Assembly (NCBI GenBank): GCA_945861345.1
Contig: CAMATX010000004.1
Coordinates: 1 to 60,865, forward strand
Source: Comamonas sp. lk
GTDB lineage: Bacteria > Pseudomonadota > Gammaproteobacteria > Burkholderiales > Burkholderiaceae_C
Direction: 5' to 3'
DNA: 60,865 nt
The notes under the pieces: model-generated
Seen by the model: only the letters and a program-made list of their open reading frames with translations
What the model was told of the DNA's origin: nothing
Databases searched by the model: none
Position numbers and translations under genes: made by a program
In this document: positions 26,282 to 37,600 of the stretch, one piece after another
Numbering within the stretch: the stretch's first letter is position 1
Layout of the letters: the number at the start of each line of letters is the position of its first letter

Positions 26282-28111
26282 ATGCTGTGTTTGGATTTTT
26301 TTGCTGTGCACCGTGTTGCGCCCCGTAAGTGGGCCCTCGCGCTCGCCTGCATCGCCAGCTTGTTTTTGGGCAGCGCCCAAGCCGGGGCCAATCCGGCCGA
26401 CCCCAACAAAGTGCTGCGTATGGCCTTTCCGGCGGCCGAGACTGGTTTTGATCCGGTACGCGTGAGCGACCTGTACTCCAACATCGTGAACTCGGGGATT
26501 TTTCAGCCCTTGGTCAATTACAACTGGATGGCCCGGCCCAGCACCATCGTGGCCGATGCCGCTGAGGCGTTGCCCGAAGTCACGGAAGACGGCAAGCTCT
26601 ACACCTTCAAAATCCGCAAGGGGCTGTACTTTTCGGCCGACCCGGCTTTCAAGGGCCAAAAGCGCGAGTTGACGGCGCAGGACTTTGTCTACACCTTGAT
26701 GCGCCATATCGACCCCAAGAACAAGTCGCCCCGGGTGGCCGACCTGGACGACAAGATTGAGGGCTTTGCCGCCGCCCGCCGCCAGGCGGCCAAAGAGGGC
26801 ATGAATTACGAGCAGCGCCATCCCGGCATTTATGCCAGCGACCGCTACACCCTGCACATCCGACTGACACGGGCTGACCGCAACTTCCTCACTTTGCTCA
26901 CCAGCCCCTACGCCGGTGGCATGGCGCGCGAGGTGGTGGAGGCCTATGGGCCCGAGGGCACCATGGCGCATCCGGTGGGCACCGGGCCGTATGTGCTCGA
27001 TAGCTGGGTGCGCGGCTCCAAAATCAAACTGCGCGCCAACCCGACTTACCCTGGCTTTACCTGGGACTTCAAACCTGACCCGCAGCACGCGCAGGACATG
27101 GCCATTGCCGCACGCCTGCAAGGGCGCGGCATGCCGCAGATTGGCCGCGTGGAGATCAGCATCATCGAAGAGCCCCAGTCCATGTGGCTGGCTTTTAGCG
27201 GCAAGGAAATCGATATTGTTGAAATGCCGCCCAGCTTTATCGAAAAAGCCCTGGACCGCGAAAACCGCCTGCTGCCCGTCCTGGGCAACGAAGGCGTGCA
27301 GATGTACCGTACCGTCGAGCCCGACATCGTCTACCAGTTTTTCAATTTGCGCGACCCCGTCATTGGCGGCTACACACCCGAGAAAATCGCATTGCGCCGG
27401 GCCATTATCTTGGGCTATGACGTGGACGAGGAGATCCGCGTGGTCCGCAAAGGCCAGGCCATCCGGGCGCAGCAAATGGTCTCGCCCGTGATACCGGGGC
27501 ACGACGCCGACTACCGCAGCATTGTGCGCTTTAGCCCCCTGCAGGCCAATGCACTGCTGGACCAGTTTGGCTACAAAAAGGACGCGCGCGGCTACCGCAG
27601 CCACCCCGACGGCAAACCGCTGGTTTTCACCATGCATTCATCGACCTCCTCGGTCGATCGCGAACGTGATGAGCTGTGGAAGAAATCCATGGACCGCCTG
27701 GGTATCCGCCTTCAGGTGAAAAAAGACAAGTTTGCTGAAATGCTCAAGCAGGGCAAGGCCTGTTCGCTCTCGTCGTGGGGCTTGGGCTGGATCGGCGCCT
27801 CAGAAGCAGAATTTGTGATGGGACTTTTGTCCTCCAAAGCCATTGGGCAAAGCAATTACGCCTGCTTTGAAAACGCGGAGTACGACCGTGAATTTGAACG
27901 TTTACGAATCCTGCCCGACGGACCGGAGCGTACCCAGGTGCTGCGCAATTTGTACCGCATCATGGAAGTCTATGGCGTGCTCGGCCTGAGCTCGACCCGT
28001 ATTCGCACCCGCCTGAGCCATACCCATGTGGATGGCTACCGCGCGCACCCCTTGGTGACCAACGGCTGGCAGTTCATGGACATTCGCCCCAACGCGGGCG
28101 GGGAGAAATAA
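26282..28111 (+). CDS. Oligopeptide-type ABC transporter substrate-binding protein
   Basis: A 609-residue family 5 solute receptor. It has a signal peptide (basic VAPRKWALALACIASLFLG, cleavage after AQA) and the mature opening KVLRMAFPAAETGFDPVRVSD. The fold-typical segments YTFKIRKGLYF and HPVGTGPYVLDSWVRGSKIKL follow. ATG 26282 follows CCGGAGAC; the frame stays open 21 codons further up. It is first in a four-gene operon with two permeases and a fused ATPase, two bases ahead of the next start. Peptides are the usual ligands, but nickel, heme or microcin-like compounds occur in the family. Confidence 0.92.
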   Translation: MLCLDFFAVHRVAPRKWALALACIASLFLGSAQAGANPADPNKVLRMAFPAAETGFDPVRVSDLYSNIVNSGIFQPLVNYNWMARPSTIVADAAEALPEVTEDGKLYTFKIRKGLYFSADPAFKGQKRELTAQDFVYTLMRHIDPKNKSPRVADLDDKIEGFAAARRQAAKEGMNYEQRHPGIYASDRYTLHIRLTRADRNFLTLLTSPYAGGMAREVVEAYGPEGTMAHPVGTGPYVLDSWVRGSKIKLRANPTYPGFTWDFKPDPQHAQDMAIAARLQGRGMPQIGRVEISIIEEPQSMWLAFSGKEIDIVEMPPSFIEKALDRENRLLPVLGNEGVQMYRTVEPDIVYQFFNLRDPVIGGYTPEKIALRRAIILGYDVDEEIRVVRKGQAIRAQQMVSPVIPGHDADYRSIVRFSPLQANALLDQFGYKKDARGYRSHPDGKPLVFTMHSSTSSVDRERDELWKKSMDRLGIRLQVKKDKFAEMLKQGKACSLSSWGLGWIGASEAEFVMGLLSSKAIGQSNYACFENAEYDREFERLRILPDGPERTQVLRNLYRIMEVYGVLGLSSTRIRTRLSHTHVDGYRAHPLVTNGWQFMDIRPNAGGEK

Positions 28112-28113
28112 GT

Positions 28114-29052
28114 ATGCATGCCTACGTCGCACGGCGCCTGTGGCAAATGCTGCCCACCATGGCAGGGGTCATTTTGCTGGTTTTTTTCTTGTTCAACTGG
28201 GTGGGTGGCGACCCGGCCTATGTACTTGCTGGCCTGATGTCCAACCAGGAGCAGATCGACAGCATCCGCACCGCGCTGGGCTTGAACGAGCCGCTGTACG
28301 TCCAACTGTGGATTTTTGTCAAACAGGTAGCCACTTTTGACTTTGGCGCCAGCTGGACCACGGGCGAGCCGGTGGCGCAGCTGTTTGCCTCGCGCTTACC
28401 GGCCTCGCTGACCCTAATGCTGCCCTTGCTGGTCATCGAGACCGTTGTTTGCCTAGTACTGGCGGTGGGTTTGTCCTGGGTGCGCGGCTCGCGCCTGGAC
28501 CGCGGCGTGATGGTGTTTTTCACGCTGCTGATGTCGGTGAGTATTTTGGTCTTCATCATCGTGGGCCAGTACCTGCTGGCCTACCGATGGGGCCTGTTTC
28601 CGGTGCAGGGCTGGGGGGACGGGCTGTGGAAAAACCTCAGTACCTACGCGCCTTTGCCGATTTTGCTGGGCCTCTTGGTGGGCGTGGCGCCGCACACCCG
28701 ACTTTTCCGCACCTTTGTGCTCGACGAGGTGGACCAGGACTATGTGCGTACCGCGCGCGCCAAAGGCCTGTCAGAGGCGCGGGTGATGTTTGTGCATGTG
28801 CTGCGCAATGCGCTGATTCCGGTGATCACTTTTGTCATCTCCAACATTCCCGGCTTACTGCTGGGCGCGTTTTTATTGGAGCGCTTCTTTGGCATTCCAG
28901 GCGTGGGACGCGAGATTATTTTGGCCGTGGAGCGCAGCGATTTTCCGGTGATCAAAGCGGTCACGGTATACGTGGCGCTGGCCACGATGGTGTTTAACCT
29001 GTTGGGCGATTTGCTTTACCGCCTGACCGACCCGCGCGTGCAGCTGCGCTAG
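28114..29052 (+). CDS. oppB: Oligopeptide ABC transporter permease, OppB type
   Basis: A 312-residue inner-membrane permease with about six helices. The N-terminal YVARRLWQMLPTMAGVILLVF is typical of OppB/DppB, and the coupling (EAA) loop reads YVRTARAKGLSEARVMFVHVLRNALIPV. It starts at an ATG two bases after the receptor stop, so translation is probably coupled. With OppC it forms the channel. Confidence 0.93.
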   Translation: MHAYVARRLWQMLPTMAGVILLVFFLFNWVGGDPAYVLAGLMSNQEQIDSIRTALGLNEPLYVQLWIFVKQVATFDFGASWTTGEPVAQLFASRLPASLTLMLPLLVIETVVCLVLAVGLSWVRGSRLDRGVMVFFTLLMSVSILVFIIVGQYLLAYRWGLFPVQGWGDGLWKNLSTYAPLPILLGLLVGVAPHTRLFRTFVLDEVDQDYVRTARAKGLSEARVMFVHVLRNALIPVITFVISNIPGLLLGAFLLERFFGIPGVGREIILAVERSDFPVIKAVTVYVALATMVFNLLGDLLYRLTDPRVQLR

Positions 29053-29061
29053 AGAGCTCTT

Positions 29062-30111
29062 ATGACAATGACTCTGCACCCCGAATCTTCTACGCAGACC
29101 AGCCCCAGCGCCTGGCAGTTGGCTTGGCAGCGCTTTGGCGCCGATCGCATTGGCGTTTGGAGCGCTGGCATCGTGCTGTGCTTTTTGGCGCTGGTCGCGC
29201 TGACCGCCATGAATCTGGTCGCCTCCAACTGGGAAAAAGAAGTGGCCATCGGCCACGCACCACCGAGCTGGGCGCCAGTGGCCAAGGGAGAAGGCGGCGC
29301 GGTGCAAGCCTTGCCGCCGGTGCTGGACTACACACCTAGCCCGACCGATGTGGTCGACCCGATTGCTAAAGAGTGGGCGCAGGCGCAGATGGCCGTCAAG
29401 CCGGCTGGCGAAAAGCCCGATGTGCTGGCCACCCACTTGCCCATGGGTGCAGACAAATGGGGGCGCGATGTGCTGAGCAAAACCATCAAAGGCGCAGAGA
29501 CCAGTGTGCTGGTGGGCCTGGCTGCGGCGCTGGTGGCCACTGTGGTGGGGGCGGTACTGGGCGCGGTATCGGGGTGGTTTGGTGGCTGGGTCGACGACCT
29601 GAGTAACTGGTTGTACAACGTGTTTCACGCCATCCCGGGGATTTTGCTGATTTTGGCGATTGCCGCAGTGCTCAATACCAAGGGCAGCGCGGCGGTGGTG
29701 GTAATTCTGGGCTCGACCAGTTGGACCGGCGTGTACCGCCTGATGCGCGGCGAGTTTATGAAACACCGGGAGCGCGAATACGTGCGCGCCGCCGACGCCA
29801 TTGGCGCTTCCAATATGCGGCGCATGTTTGTGCACATCCTGCCCAACGTCAGCCATGTGATTCTGGTGCAGTACTCGCTACTAACGGTGGCCTGTATCAA
29901 GGCGGAGGTGATCTTGTCCTACCTGGGCTTTGGTGTGCCGGTGGACGGCGTCTCCTGGGGCACCATGCTGACCGAGGCGCAAAACGATTTGTTGGTGGGT
30001 AAATGGTGGCAGGTGCTATGCGCTACGTTGGCGATGTCGATATTTGTCACCGCCCTGTCCTTGCTCACCGACGCCCTGCGCGATGCGCTGGACCCCAAAG
30101 TCGTTCAATAA
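29062..30111 (+). CDS. oppC: Oligopeptide ABC transporter permease, OppC type
   Basis: A 349-residue permease partner. After TM1 (about residues 32-52) there is an unusually long periplasmic insert of about 80 residues rich in Pro, Ala and Glu, including GADKWGRDVLSKTIKGAETS, the OppC N-domain signature. The coupling loop is EYVRAADAIGASNMRRMFVHILPN. It starts nine bases after oppB. The long insert resembles that of YejE-like permeases, so a broader or microcin C-like substrate range cannot be excluded. Confidence 0.92.
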   Translation: MTMTLHPESSTQTSPSAWQLAWQRFGADRIGVWSAGIVLCFLALVALTAMNLVASNWEKEVAIGHAPPSWAPVAKGEGGAVQALPPVLDYTPSPTDVVDPIAKEWAQAQMAVKPAGEKPDVLATHLPMGADKWGRDVLSKTIKGAETSVLVGLAAALVATVVGAVLGAVSGWFGGWVDDLSNWLYNVFHAIPGILLILAIAAVLNTKGSAAVVVILGSTSWTGVYRLMRGEFMKHREREYVRAADAIGASNMRRMFVHILPNVSHVILVQYSLLTVACIKAEVILSYLGFGVPVDGVSWGTMLTEAQNDLLVGKWWQVLCATLAMSIFVTALSLLTDALRDALDPKVVQ

Positions 30112-30121
30112 GAGGCCTGCC

Positions 30122-31831
30122 ATGACACCTTTGCTCCAGGTCGAACAACTTACGGTGGACTTTGTCAGCGCCTCGCGCGCCCCGGTGCGCGCGGTCGACG
30201 GCGTGGGCTTTAGCCTGCGCAGCGAGAGCACGCTGGCTCTGGTGGGCGAGTCCGGCAGCGGCAAATCGGTCAGCGCCTTGGCGGTGATGGGGCTCTTGCC
30301 CCGGCACAACGCGCGCATCGGTGCACAAACCCGGCTGCAGTTTCAGGGCCAATCGCTTCTTGGTCTGGGACTGGCCGATTGGCAGCGCATCCGTGGCAAG
30401 CACATGTCCATGATTTTCCAGGACCCGATGAGCTCGCTCAACCCGGTCTACACCATCGGCTTTCAACTGGCCGAGATGCTGCGCATGCACGAAGGCATGG
30501 GCCGCAAGCAAGCGCGCAGCCGGGCGCAGGCATTGCTGGAGGAAGTGGGCATACCCGAGGCGGCGCGGCGCCTAGATGCCTATCCGCACGAGCTCTCAGG
30601 TGGCCAGCAGCAGCGGGTGATGATTGCCATGGCCCTGGCCTGCGAGCCCGAGTTGCTGATCGCCGACGAGCCCACCACCGCGCTGGACGTGACGGTGCAG
30701 CGCCAAATCATGCAACTGCTGGCCGAGCTGCGCCAGCGCCGCAAAATGGCCATGCTCTTTATCACCCACGACCTGGGCTTGGTAAGCGAGATCGCCGACG
30801 AGGTGGTGGTCATGCGCCACGGCAAGGTGCGCGAGTCCGGCCCAGTGCAGCAGATTTTTACCCAGGCACAAGACGCCTACACCAAGGCCTTGCTCAGTTG
30901 CCGCCCCAGCTCCGAGCGCCTGGGCCAGCGCCTTTTGACCATTGACGACTGGATGCAGGCCGAGGCCACCGACGCCCCCACCCAGAGACTTCCCGCCCAG
31001 GTGGCAAGACCCGCTGCGCAAGCGGCTAACGACGCCCCCCTGCTCGAAGTGCGTCACTTGCGCAAAGTGTTTGATGTGGGCGGCTCTTGGTTCGGCAAAA
31101 AGCAGTTTGTCGCGGTGGAGGACGTGAGCTTTTCCATGTTCAAAGGCCAAACGGTCGGCCTGGTGGGCGAATCGGGCTCGGGTAAAACCACCGTAGGCCT
31201 GGCTATGCTGCGCCTGCACCAGGCTAGCGGCGGCGAAGTGTTTATGCAGGGGCGCAATTTGCTGGCGCTATCGAAGGCTGAATTTGCGCCTTACAAAAAG
31301 CATTTACAAATCGTTTTCCAGAACCCCTACGCCTCGCTCAACCCGCGCTTTACCGTGGCCGAGGTCTTGGACGAGCCCATGCGGCTGCACGGTCTGGGCG
31401 GGGATGCAGCGGGGCGCAAGCTGATCGCGCAGCGCCTGCTCGACCAGGTGGGCATGCCCGCCAGCAGCATGGGGCGCTATCCTTTCGAGTTCTCGGGCGG
31501 GCAGCGCCAGCGCATTGCGATTGCGCGCAGCCTGAGCCTGTCGCCGCAGGTGCTGGTGCTTGACGAAGCGGTCTCGGCGCTGGACGTATCGGTTCAGGCG
31601 CAGGTGCTTAACCTGCTCAAAGACCTGCAGGCCGAATTGGCACTGAGCTATTTGTTTATCTCGCATGACCTGGACGTGGTGCGCCACATGGCCGATACGT
31701 TGCTGGTCATGCACCAAGGCAAAGTACTCGAGCAAGGCGATGCAGCCACCTTGTATGCGCAGCCGCAGTCCGATTACACGCGCCAACTTTTAGCAGCGGC
31801 GCCGCGCTTGCAGTTTCGTCCGGCCGCTTAG
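30122..31831 (+). CDS. Fused double ABC ATPase (OppD-OppF type)
   Basis: A 569-residue protein holding two ATPase domains. Domain 1 has Walker A GESGSGKS (42-49) and signature LSGGQQQR; domain 2 has Walker A GESGSGKT (349-356) and signature FSGGQRQR, joined by an Ala/Pro-rich linker at about 285-305. It powers the OppBC channel, the same arrangement as YejF/GsiA. ATG 30122 follows AGAGG; the frame is open 26 codons further into oppC. It is the last gene of the importer operon, convergent with the M16 peptidase. Confidence 0.94.
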   Translation: MTPLLQVEQLTVDFVSASRAPVRAVDGVGFSLRSESTLALVGESGSGKSVSALAVMGLLPRHNARIGAQTRLQFQGQSLLGLGLADWQRIRGKHMSMIFQDPMSSLNPVYTIGFQLAEMLRMHEGMGRKQARSRAQALLEEVGIPEAARRLDAYPHELSGGQQQRVMIAMALACEPELLIADEPTTALDVTVQRQIMQLLAELRQRRKMAMLFITHDLGLVSEIADEVVVMRHGKVRESGPVQQIFTQAQDAYTKALLSCRPSSERLGQRLLTIDDWMQAEATDAPTQRLPAQVARPAAQAANDAPLLEVRHLRKVFDVGGSWFGKKQFVAVEDVSFSMFKGQTVGLVGESGSGKTTVGLAMLRLHQASGGEVFMQGRNLLALSKAEFAPYKKHLQIVFQNPYASLNPRFTVAEVLDEPMRLHGLGGDAAGRKLIAQRLLDQVGMPASSMGRYPFEFSGGQRQRIAIARSLSLSPQVLVLDEAVSALDVSVQAQVLNLLKDLQAELALSYLFISHDLDVVRHMADTLLVMHQGKVLEQGDAATLYAQPQSDYTRQLLAAAPRLQFRPAA

Positions 31832-31838
31832 GCGCTGG

Positions 31839-31862
31839 CCGGCCCCTGCCGTTCAGGGCCGG
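31839..31862. terminator. Possible hairpin between convergent operons
   Basis: CCGGCCCCTG pairs with CAGGGCCGG across a short loop, leaving one bulged base. It overlaps the last codons of the M16 gene and lies just after the importer stop. There is no T-run, so it may only slow transcription or protect 3' ends. Confidence 0.35.
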
Positions 31863-34642
31863 GTGCCGATTGCCGCTTTGTTTTTAGCGCCCGCAAAATC
31901 GCCGGCGTAGACGTGCAGCAACTGGGCTGGAGTGATCCAGCGGGCGATGGCGGCGTTGACATCCTGCACGCTGGAGGCGGCAATCTGTCGGTACAGCGTG
32001 TCATGAAAGGCCATGCTGCGCCCGGTGCGTCCATTGTCCAACTGCAACTGGGCCAATGCGCTGTCCTGGGACCAAGTGGTCAGCCGTTGCTGGTCCAGAC
32101 TGTTCTTGGCATCCTGCAGCTCGGCCTCGGTAATGCCGCTGGCGGCCAAGCGGGTCAACTCCTGGGACACGGCTTGCTCGACCTTGGTGCGGTTCTCGGG
32201 CGCAAAAATCGCCCATAAAGTCAGCTGCCCGGAGGGCTCGAAGGCAGACACCCGCAGTTGGCTGCCCGCGCCATAGCTGATGCCCTCTTGCTGGCGCAGG
32301 CGCTCAAGCAGCCGCGATTGGTGGGTGCCACCACCCAAAATTTCATTGGCCAACAACAGCGCCGCGTAATCGGGCATGGTGTCTCGCGCCTTCAGCGGCA
32401 AGCCAGCTAGGTAAATGGCGTTGGCTTTATCAGGCGTTTGCAGTAGCACGGTGGAAGGTTTGGGCTCGGACACTGTCTTGTGCATTCGGTCAAACGCCTG
32501 TTTGCTGGACCACCCGGCAAACAAGGTGCTGGCCGCAGTTTGGGCCCAGGCCGGATCAAAGTCACCGGCCAGCGCGAAGTGTGCCGAGGCGGCGCCGGCC
32601 AGTTCAGCATAGGCAGACTTGACCTGCGGCAGGCGCAGGGCTTGGAGGTCAGCAACGCTCTCGTCAAAACTGCGGGCGTAGCGAATATCCTTGCGTCCAA
32701 AGTTGTTGAGTCCGCGCGCCAAGGCGTTGGACGCCAAAGCATCGGGGTCGCTGCGCTGGGAGTTGGCAAAGGTCAGGGCCTGGCTGCGCGCCTGCTCAAA
32801 TTCGGCAGGCGAAAACGTGGGCGCACGCAGGATGTCGCGCAACAAGGGCATGAGCGCCGGGAGGCTGGCGCGCACCGTATCAAACTGCAGCACCAGGTTT
32901 TGGCCTTCCTGGCTCACTGCAAGTTTGGTTTTGAGCGTGTCCAGCATGCTACTAATGTCGCTGCGGCTGCGCCGCCCCGCGCCACGCGGGAGCAAGCTGG
33001 CCGCGATCTCCAGTGCGCTAGCGCGCCCGGAAAGTGATTTTTCATCGCCCAGTTCGAGCACGATCTGGCCCGAAACCGTCTGGCCACGCGTTTTTTTGGA
33101 AATCAGCACCAAGCGGGTACCGCCAGGCAGCGTAGTGCGCAAGCTGCGCTCTTCGATGGCTGAAGGCGTGAGTACAAAAGCCTCGCCCTGGGTCACTGCC
33201 GCCTTGCCTTGGTAATCGGCCAGCATATCGGCCAGCACGGGGGTGGGCGGAATGACGGCGCGCTGGACCTTGGCCACGGGCACAAACTGGCCCAAAGTGC
33301 GGTTACTGCTTTGCAGATAGTGCTGCGCTACGCGCTGTACATCAGCCACCGTCAGTGCTTCGATGCGATCGCGTTGCAGGAAAAACAGACGCCAATCACC
33401 CTTGGCGATGGCCTCGGACAGCGCAATGGCGAGGTTTTGCGCGTTGTTAATCGTGTTGTCGATGTCGCTCAGCAGTGTTGCCTTGGCACGTGACAGTTCA
33501 GCCGCCGTGATCGGTTTGCGCCCCACCCCCTCGATCTGCTCTAGCATGGCCTGGCGTGCCTGCGCCATGGACTGGCTTTTATCCATCTCCAGCCAAAAAA
33601 TAATGCAACCCGGCTCCGCAAAATCCAGCGTCCACGCATAGCTTTGCGACGCCTTTTTACGCTCTACTAATTCAGTGTGTAGCCGCCCTGCGGGGGGCGA
33701 GGCCAATATCTCACCCAAAGCGACCAGCGCCGCAGTATCCGGATGCGCGCCTGCCGAAATCAGGTACAGCGCAGCGAGCCAATAGCTGTCTGCCACGCGG
33801 CTTACCGTGAGTTCACGCGCACCGTCGCGCGGCGCCTCACGGGTGTAGGTCGGCTCCAGCACGCGTGCAGGTCGGGGTACGGGTCCGAAGGCCTGTTCCA
33901 CCATCGACAGTGCCAGGGCGGCATCGAAAGCGCCGGCAATTACCAAAACGGCGTTGTCAGGTTGGTAGTACTTGCGGTAAAAATTTTGCAAATTTTCGAT
34001 CTTGACGTTTTCCACATCACTGCGCGCGCCGATAGTGTCTTTGCCGTAGTTGTGCCAGTCAAAACTGCTTGCCAGTATTTTTTGCATCAGCACATCCTGG
34101 GGACGGTTCTCACCCGCTTCCATTTCATTGCGCACAACAGAAAACTCTTTATCCAGGTCGGCACGCGCGATATAGCTGTTGACCATGCGGTCCGCTTCCA
34201 TCTGCAATACCCAGCGCAAATTGCTCTCGGAGGCAGGAAAGGTTTCGAAATAGTTGGTTCGATCGGTATAGGTTGTGCCGTTAAAGTCCATGCCGCGCTT
34301 GCCCAGCGCGGTCATGATGTTGCCCTGGCTGGGTGTGCCTTTAAACACCATGTGCTCCAGCAAATGTGCCATCCCGGTTTCGCCGTAGTTCTCATGGCGG
34401 CTGCCTACCAGGTAGGTGATATTTACGGTCGTCGTGGGCTTGGACGCATCGGGCGCCAGTAGCACGCGCAGGCCGTTGGGCAAAAGGTATTCGGTAATTC
34501 CCTCCACGCTGCGCACCCGCTGCGCCTTGGCAAGGCTGGGGCTGTCGGGCGTTTGGGCCTTGGCCCCCGCTGCAAGGCTCATGCCGACGACACATCCAAA
34601 AAAGAGGGTCGCGGCCCGCTGGGCCCAGGTATTTAATGGCAT
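31853..34642 (-). CDS. Secreted M16 family zinc peptidase (pitrilysin-like), copy A
   Basis: A 929-residue double M16 peptidase. A signal peptide (LFFGCVVGMSLAAGAKA) sends it to the periplasm. The inverted zinc motif HLLEH is at 93-97, with the distal Glu in the VVRNEMEAGEN segment. The second half is the catalytically silent M16 repeat. ATG 34642 is 15 bases after the stop of the ABC-M1 fusion gene, so it is the last gene of the export-peptidase run. It is a clear paralogue of the plus-strand gene at 47543-50287; the N-terminal 200 residues are closely similar. Function is likely degradation or maturation of peptides in the periplasm. Confidence 0.92.
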   Translation of the reverse strand: MPLNTWAQRAATLFFGCVVGMSLAAGAKAQTPDSPSLAKAQRVRSVEGITEYLLPNGLRVLLAPDASKPTTTVNITYLVGSRHENYGETGMAHLLEHMVFKGTPSQGNIMTALGKRGMDFNGTTYTDRTNYFETFPASESNLRWVLQMEADRMVNSYIARADLDKEFSVVRNEMEAGENRPQDVLMQKILASSFDWHNYGKDTIGARSDVENVKIENLQNFYRKYYQPDNAVLVIAGAFDAALALSMVEQAFGPVPRPARVLEPTYTREAPRDGARELTVSRVADSYWLAALYLISAGAHPDTAALVALGEILASPPAGRLHTELVERKKASQSYAWTLDFAEPGCIIFWLEMDKSQSMAQARQAMLEQIEGVGRKPITAAELSRAKATLLSDIDNTINNAQNLAIALSEAIAKGDWRLFFLQRDRIEALTVADVQRVAQHYLQSSNRTLGQFVPVAKVQRAVIPPTPVLADMLADYQGKAAVTQGEAFVLTPSAIEERSLRTTLPGGTRLVLISKKTRGQTVSGQIVLELGDEKSLSGRASALEIAASLLPRGAGRRSRSDISSMLDTLKTKLAVSQEGQNLVLQFDTVRASLPALMPLLRDILRAPTFSPAEFEQARSQALTFANSQRSDPDALASNALARGLNNFGRKDIRYARSFDESVADLQALRLPQVKSAYAELAGAASAHFALAGDFDPAWAQTAASTLFAGWSSKQAFDRMHKTVSEPKPSTVLLQTPDKANAIYLAGLPLKARDTMPDYAALLLANEILGGGTHQSRLLERLRQQEGISYGAGSQLRVSAFEPSGQLTLWAIFAPENRTKVEQAVSQELTRLAASGITEAELQDAKNSLDQQRLTTWSQDSALAQLQLDNGRTGRSMAFHDTLYRQIAASSVQDVNAAIARWITPAQLLHVYAGDFAGAKNKAAIGTRP

Positions 34643-34657
34643 GGGGAACTCTACTTT

Positions 34658-37600
34658 CTAGGGTGTGGCACCCGGTGAGGGCGCCTTTACCAGATTGTCA
34701 TTGGAATTGCGGTCGATACGCACGTTAAACGGATCCACGCCGACAAAAGCAGGTGCTTTGTCGGTGACCAAATGTACTTCCTGGCTGCCCGAGTGCAGCG
34801 CCACGCGCTGCAAGGCCAGCACCGCCTGCGGGCCATAGCCTTTCTTGGCCGGCTCGGCGCTGAAGGCGCCGATCTCGAAGCGTTCGTTCAAAGCTGCCTC
34901 GGTTTCCTTGCCTTTTCCGTCGGCATAAAACTTACTGGCTTGCACGGTAAAGCGAACGTCAAACTTGCCATCGGCACGCGCTTGCACAGAAGGTGCGCTG
35001 GCCTTGAGGTCGTAGAGCGTGATTTTTTCGAACAGATCAGAAATCAAGGCATGCTGACTCGGATCCACTTCGGCTCGCAAAAGGCGCAGAAAATCCGTGC
35101 TCGCCGGGTAGGGCGCACTCTTAAACGCAAATTGCGCCAGAAGCTTTTGCAAAGCCCGGTTGACCGCCGCTTCGCCCACCTCCTCTTTGAGCGCGTACAT
35201 AGCCAGTCCGCCTTTTTGGTAATGGATGTAGCCCTGGTTCTCCACACGGTACAGCGGCAACTCTTCCAGCACTTCGCCGCCCCGGCTGCGCAAGTAGCCG
35301 TCCAGCTCGTATTTCAAAAACTTGCGAATCTGATCGCGTCCATAGAGTTTTTCCGCCACCAGCAATGCGCCGTACTGTGAAAAGGATTCGCTAAGCATGG
35401 TCATGCCCTGCTTATCCGCGCCGATGACTTGGTGCGCCCACCATTGGTGGGCCACCTCGTGGGCGGTGACGTAAGTGACCAGATCAATCTTGCTATCGCG
35501 CGACGCCTCTTTGAAATTTTGAATAAAGCCTATGGACTCAGAGTAAGGCACGGTGTTGGCAAAGGACTGCGCAAAGGAGGCATAGGCCGGAAATTCTAAA
35601 ATCCGCATTTGGCGGAATTGGTAAGGCGAGAATTTTTCGCTAAAGACATCCAGGCTGACCTTCATGGCGTCGAGCATGCGCTGCACATTGTGGTCATGCG
35701 GGGCGTGGTGATACACCGCCAGGTCCACGGTTTTGCCGCTCGGGCTTTTCCACAGGTCTGTCTTAACGGTGTAGCGTGCCGACTGCAATGAAAAGAAGTT
35801 GTGGATCGGTGCTTCGGTTCGGGTGACCAAGGTACGGCGTCCATTGGCCGTGGTATCGCTCACGGTGTAGCCCGGCGCCACCGGCGTTTGATCGGCGTCG
35901 GTGCTCAGGGTGATGTGCGCTTGCACCCAATCGCTGTCATGGCGCAAATAATGGTGCGCATTGGCCTGCTGGTCTTCTAGCTTGGCCTGGCGCAGCTCGG
36001 CGGCAAGCCCCTGCTTGCGGCGCTTAACCCGGTCCTGCAAAAACGCTTCGCGACTGACCCCCATCATGGGTGCCACTTCAAAGTTGTTCAGAAAACTACC
36101 GTTCTCCACGATGCGGGTTTGGTTGCCCTCGTTCCTAAAACCCCGCTGTTCCAGCGTATTTGAAAAGCGCAGCGTACGGCGCTCGCCAATCGCCATCGGA
36201 CTGTCCAGCGCATAAATGCGGTATCCAAAGCGCGGGTATTCCTTCTCCAACTGTGCGCCGTCCATGGCCAGGGCTAGCTGCTTGGCATCGGGGTCCACCT
36301 GCACATGGAAATGGCTCAATGCAGCACCGCTGCGGTTTTCCAATACATAGCTACCCTGGGTTTGCGCGCGCTGTTGCCGGGGGTACAGGTCGACCTGCAA
36401 GTTCACCTCGACGATGGTGGGCTGGGGCAGGCTCTCAAAGCCCAGCAATTGCTTTTCCATGTCGGCGGCGAGGGTCTCGCGCTCGTCGCGTACCTCGTAT
36501 CGGTTGAGCACATTGGTGTTATAGAAAACCCAGATACCTGTGCCCAGCCATACGCTGACAGAAGCCACCAACACCAGAAGTACACCACCCCGAAGACGTC
36601 CGGTGATGCGGCGCATGCGCGGTAGCAGGGATGTATCGACACCACGGCGCCACATCAAATGGCTGAGCACCAGCAACACGCCCGCAAAACCAAACCAGTA
36701 CAGCTGCATCCAACTGCGTCCGATCCAAAAATGGCCCGACCCATTCATGTCTGACAGGGGCACCGATGTGCTGCTGCCGTAGTTGTACAAATTGTGCTCA
36801 AAGCCCAGGTTGACCAGCACAATGGTCGAGACAAAGTACAGCAGCATCACCGCCCAGCCGCTGAACTTGTTGGGCACCAGGGTTTGCACAAAGATGGCCA
36901 GTACGGACAGCAACAATGCCTCAACTAAGTGGGGAACGATGAACCAGGCGCCATAGGCCGAGAGGTCAAATTCGGTGTAGCCGTGAAAAGCCTGAAAAGC
37001 AATGCCCCCCAACACCGCCGCCACAAAGGTGGCCAGCAAAACGCCAGCAATAGCCAGCACCTTGGGCAGCATAAAGGTCCAGTCAGGCGCGGCACTGGCG
37101 CCGACAATTTCGTGCATGCGCCGGTCGCGATCACGCCAGACCAATTCGCCCGCGTAAAACACGGCGATGATGAATATAAACAAGGTGTATGCGCCGCTAA
37201 GCGCACTGATGACATTGCGGGTAACGGGGAAAAACTCCACGCCCCGCTGATCCACCGTGCCCGTCATGGCGCCCAAAGCATTGAACAAGCCCAAAACCAG
37301 CAGCACGATAAAGGCCGGGCTGCGCAGCACATAGGCCAGGTCAAAGCGCGCCAAGGCCAGGCACTGCGCCAAGGCCACCCGGGAGCTGCCATCGCCAAAG
37401 GGCAGTGGGCCTTGCATGGGTGGGGGCAGGTCCAGGGACGTCCTGACTGCAGGCTTTTTGCCCTGGGCTTGGGTTGTTGAATCGAATCGAAATATCGCGT
37501 AGGCCAGCGCCAAAAATGCCACACCGATGCCACCCCAAAGCAGCCGGTTGTACAAGATCAGACCTGTCATCGCGGGCAGCTGGGTATTGCGCTCGGCTGC

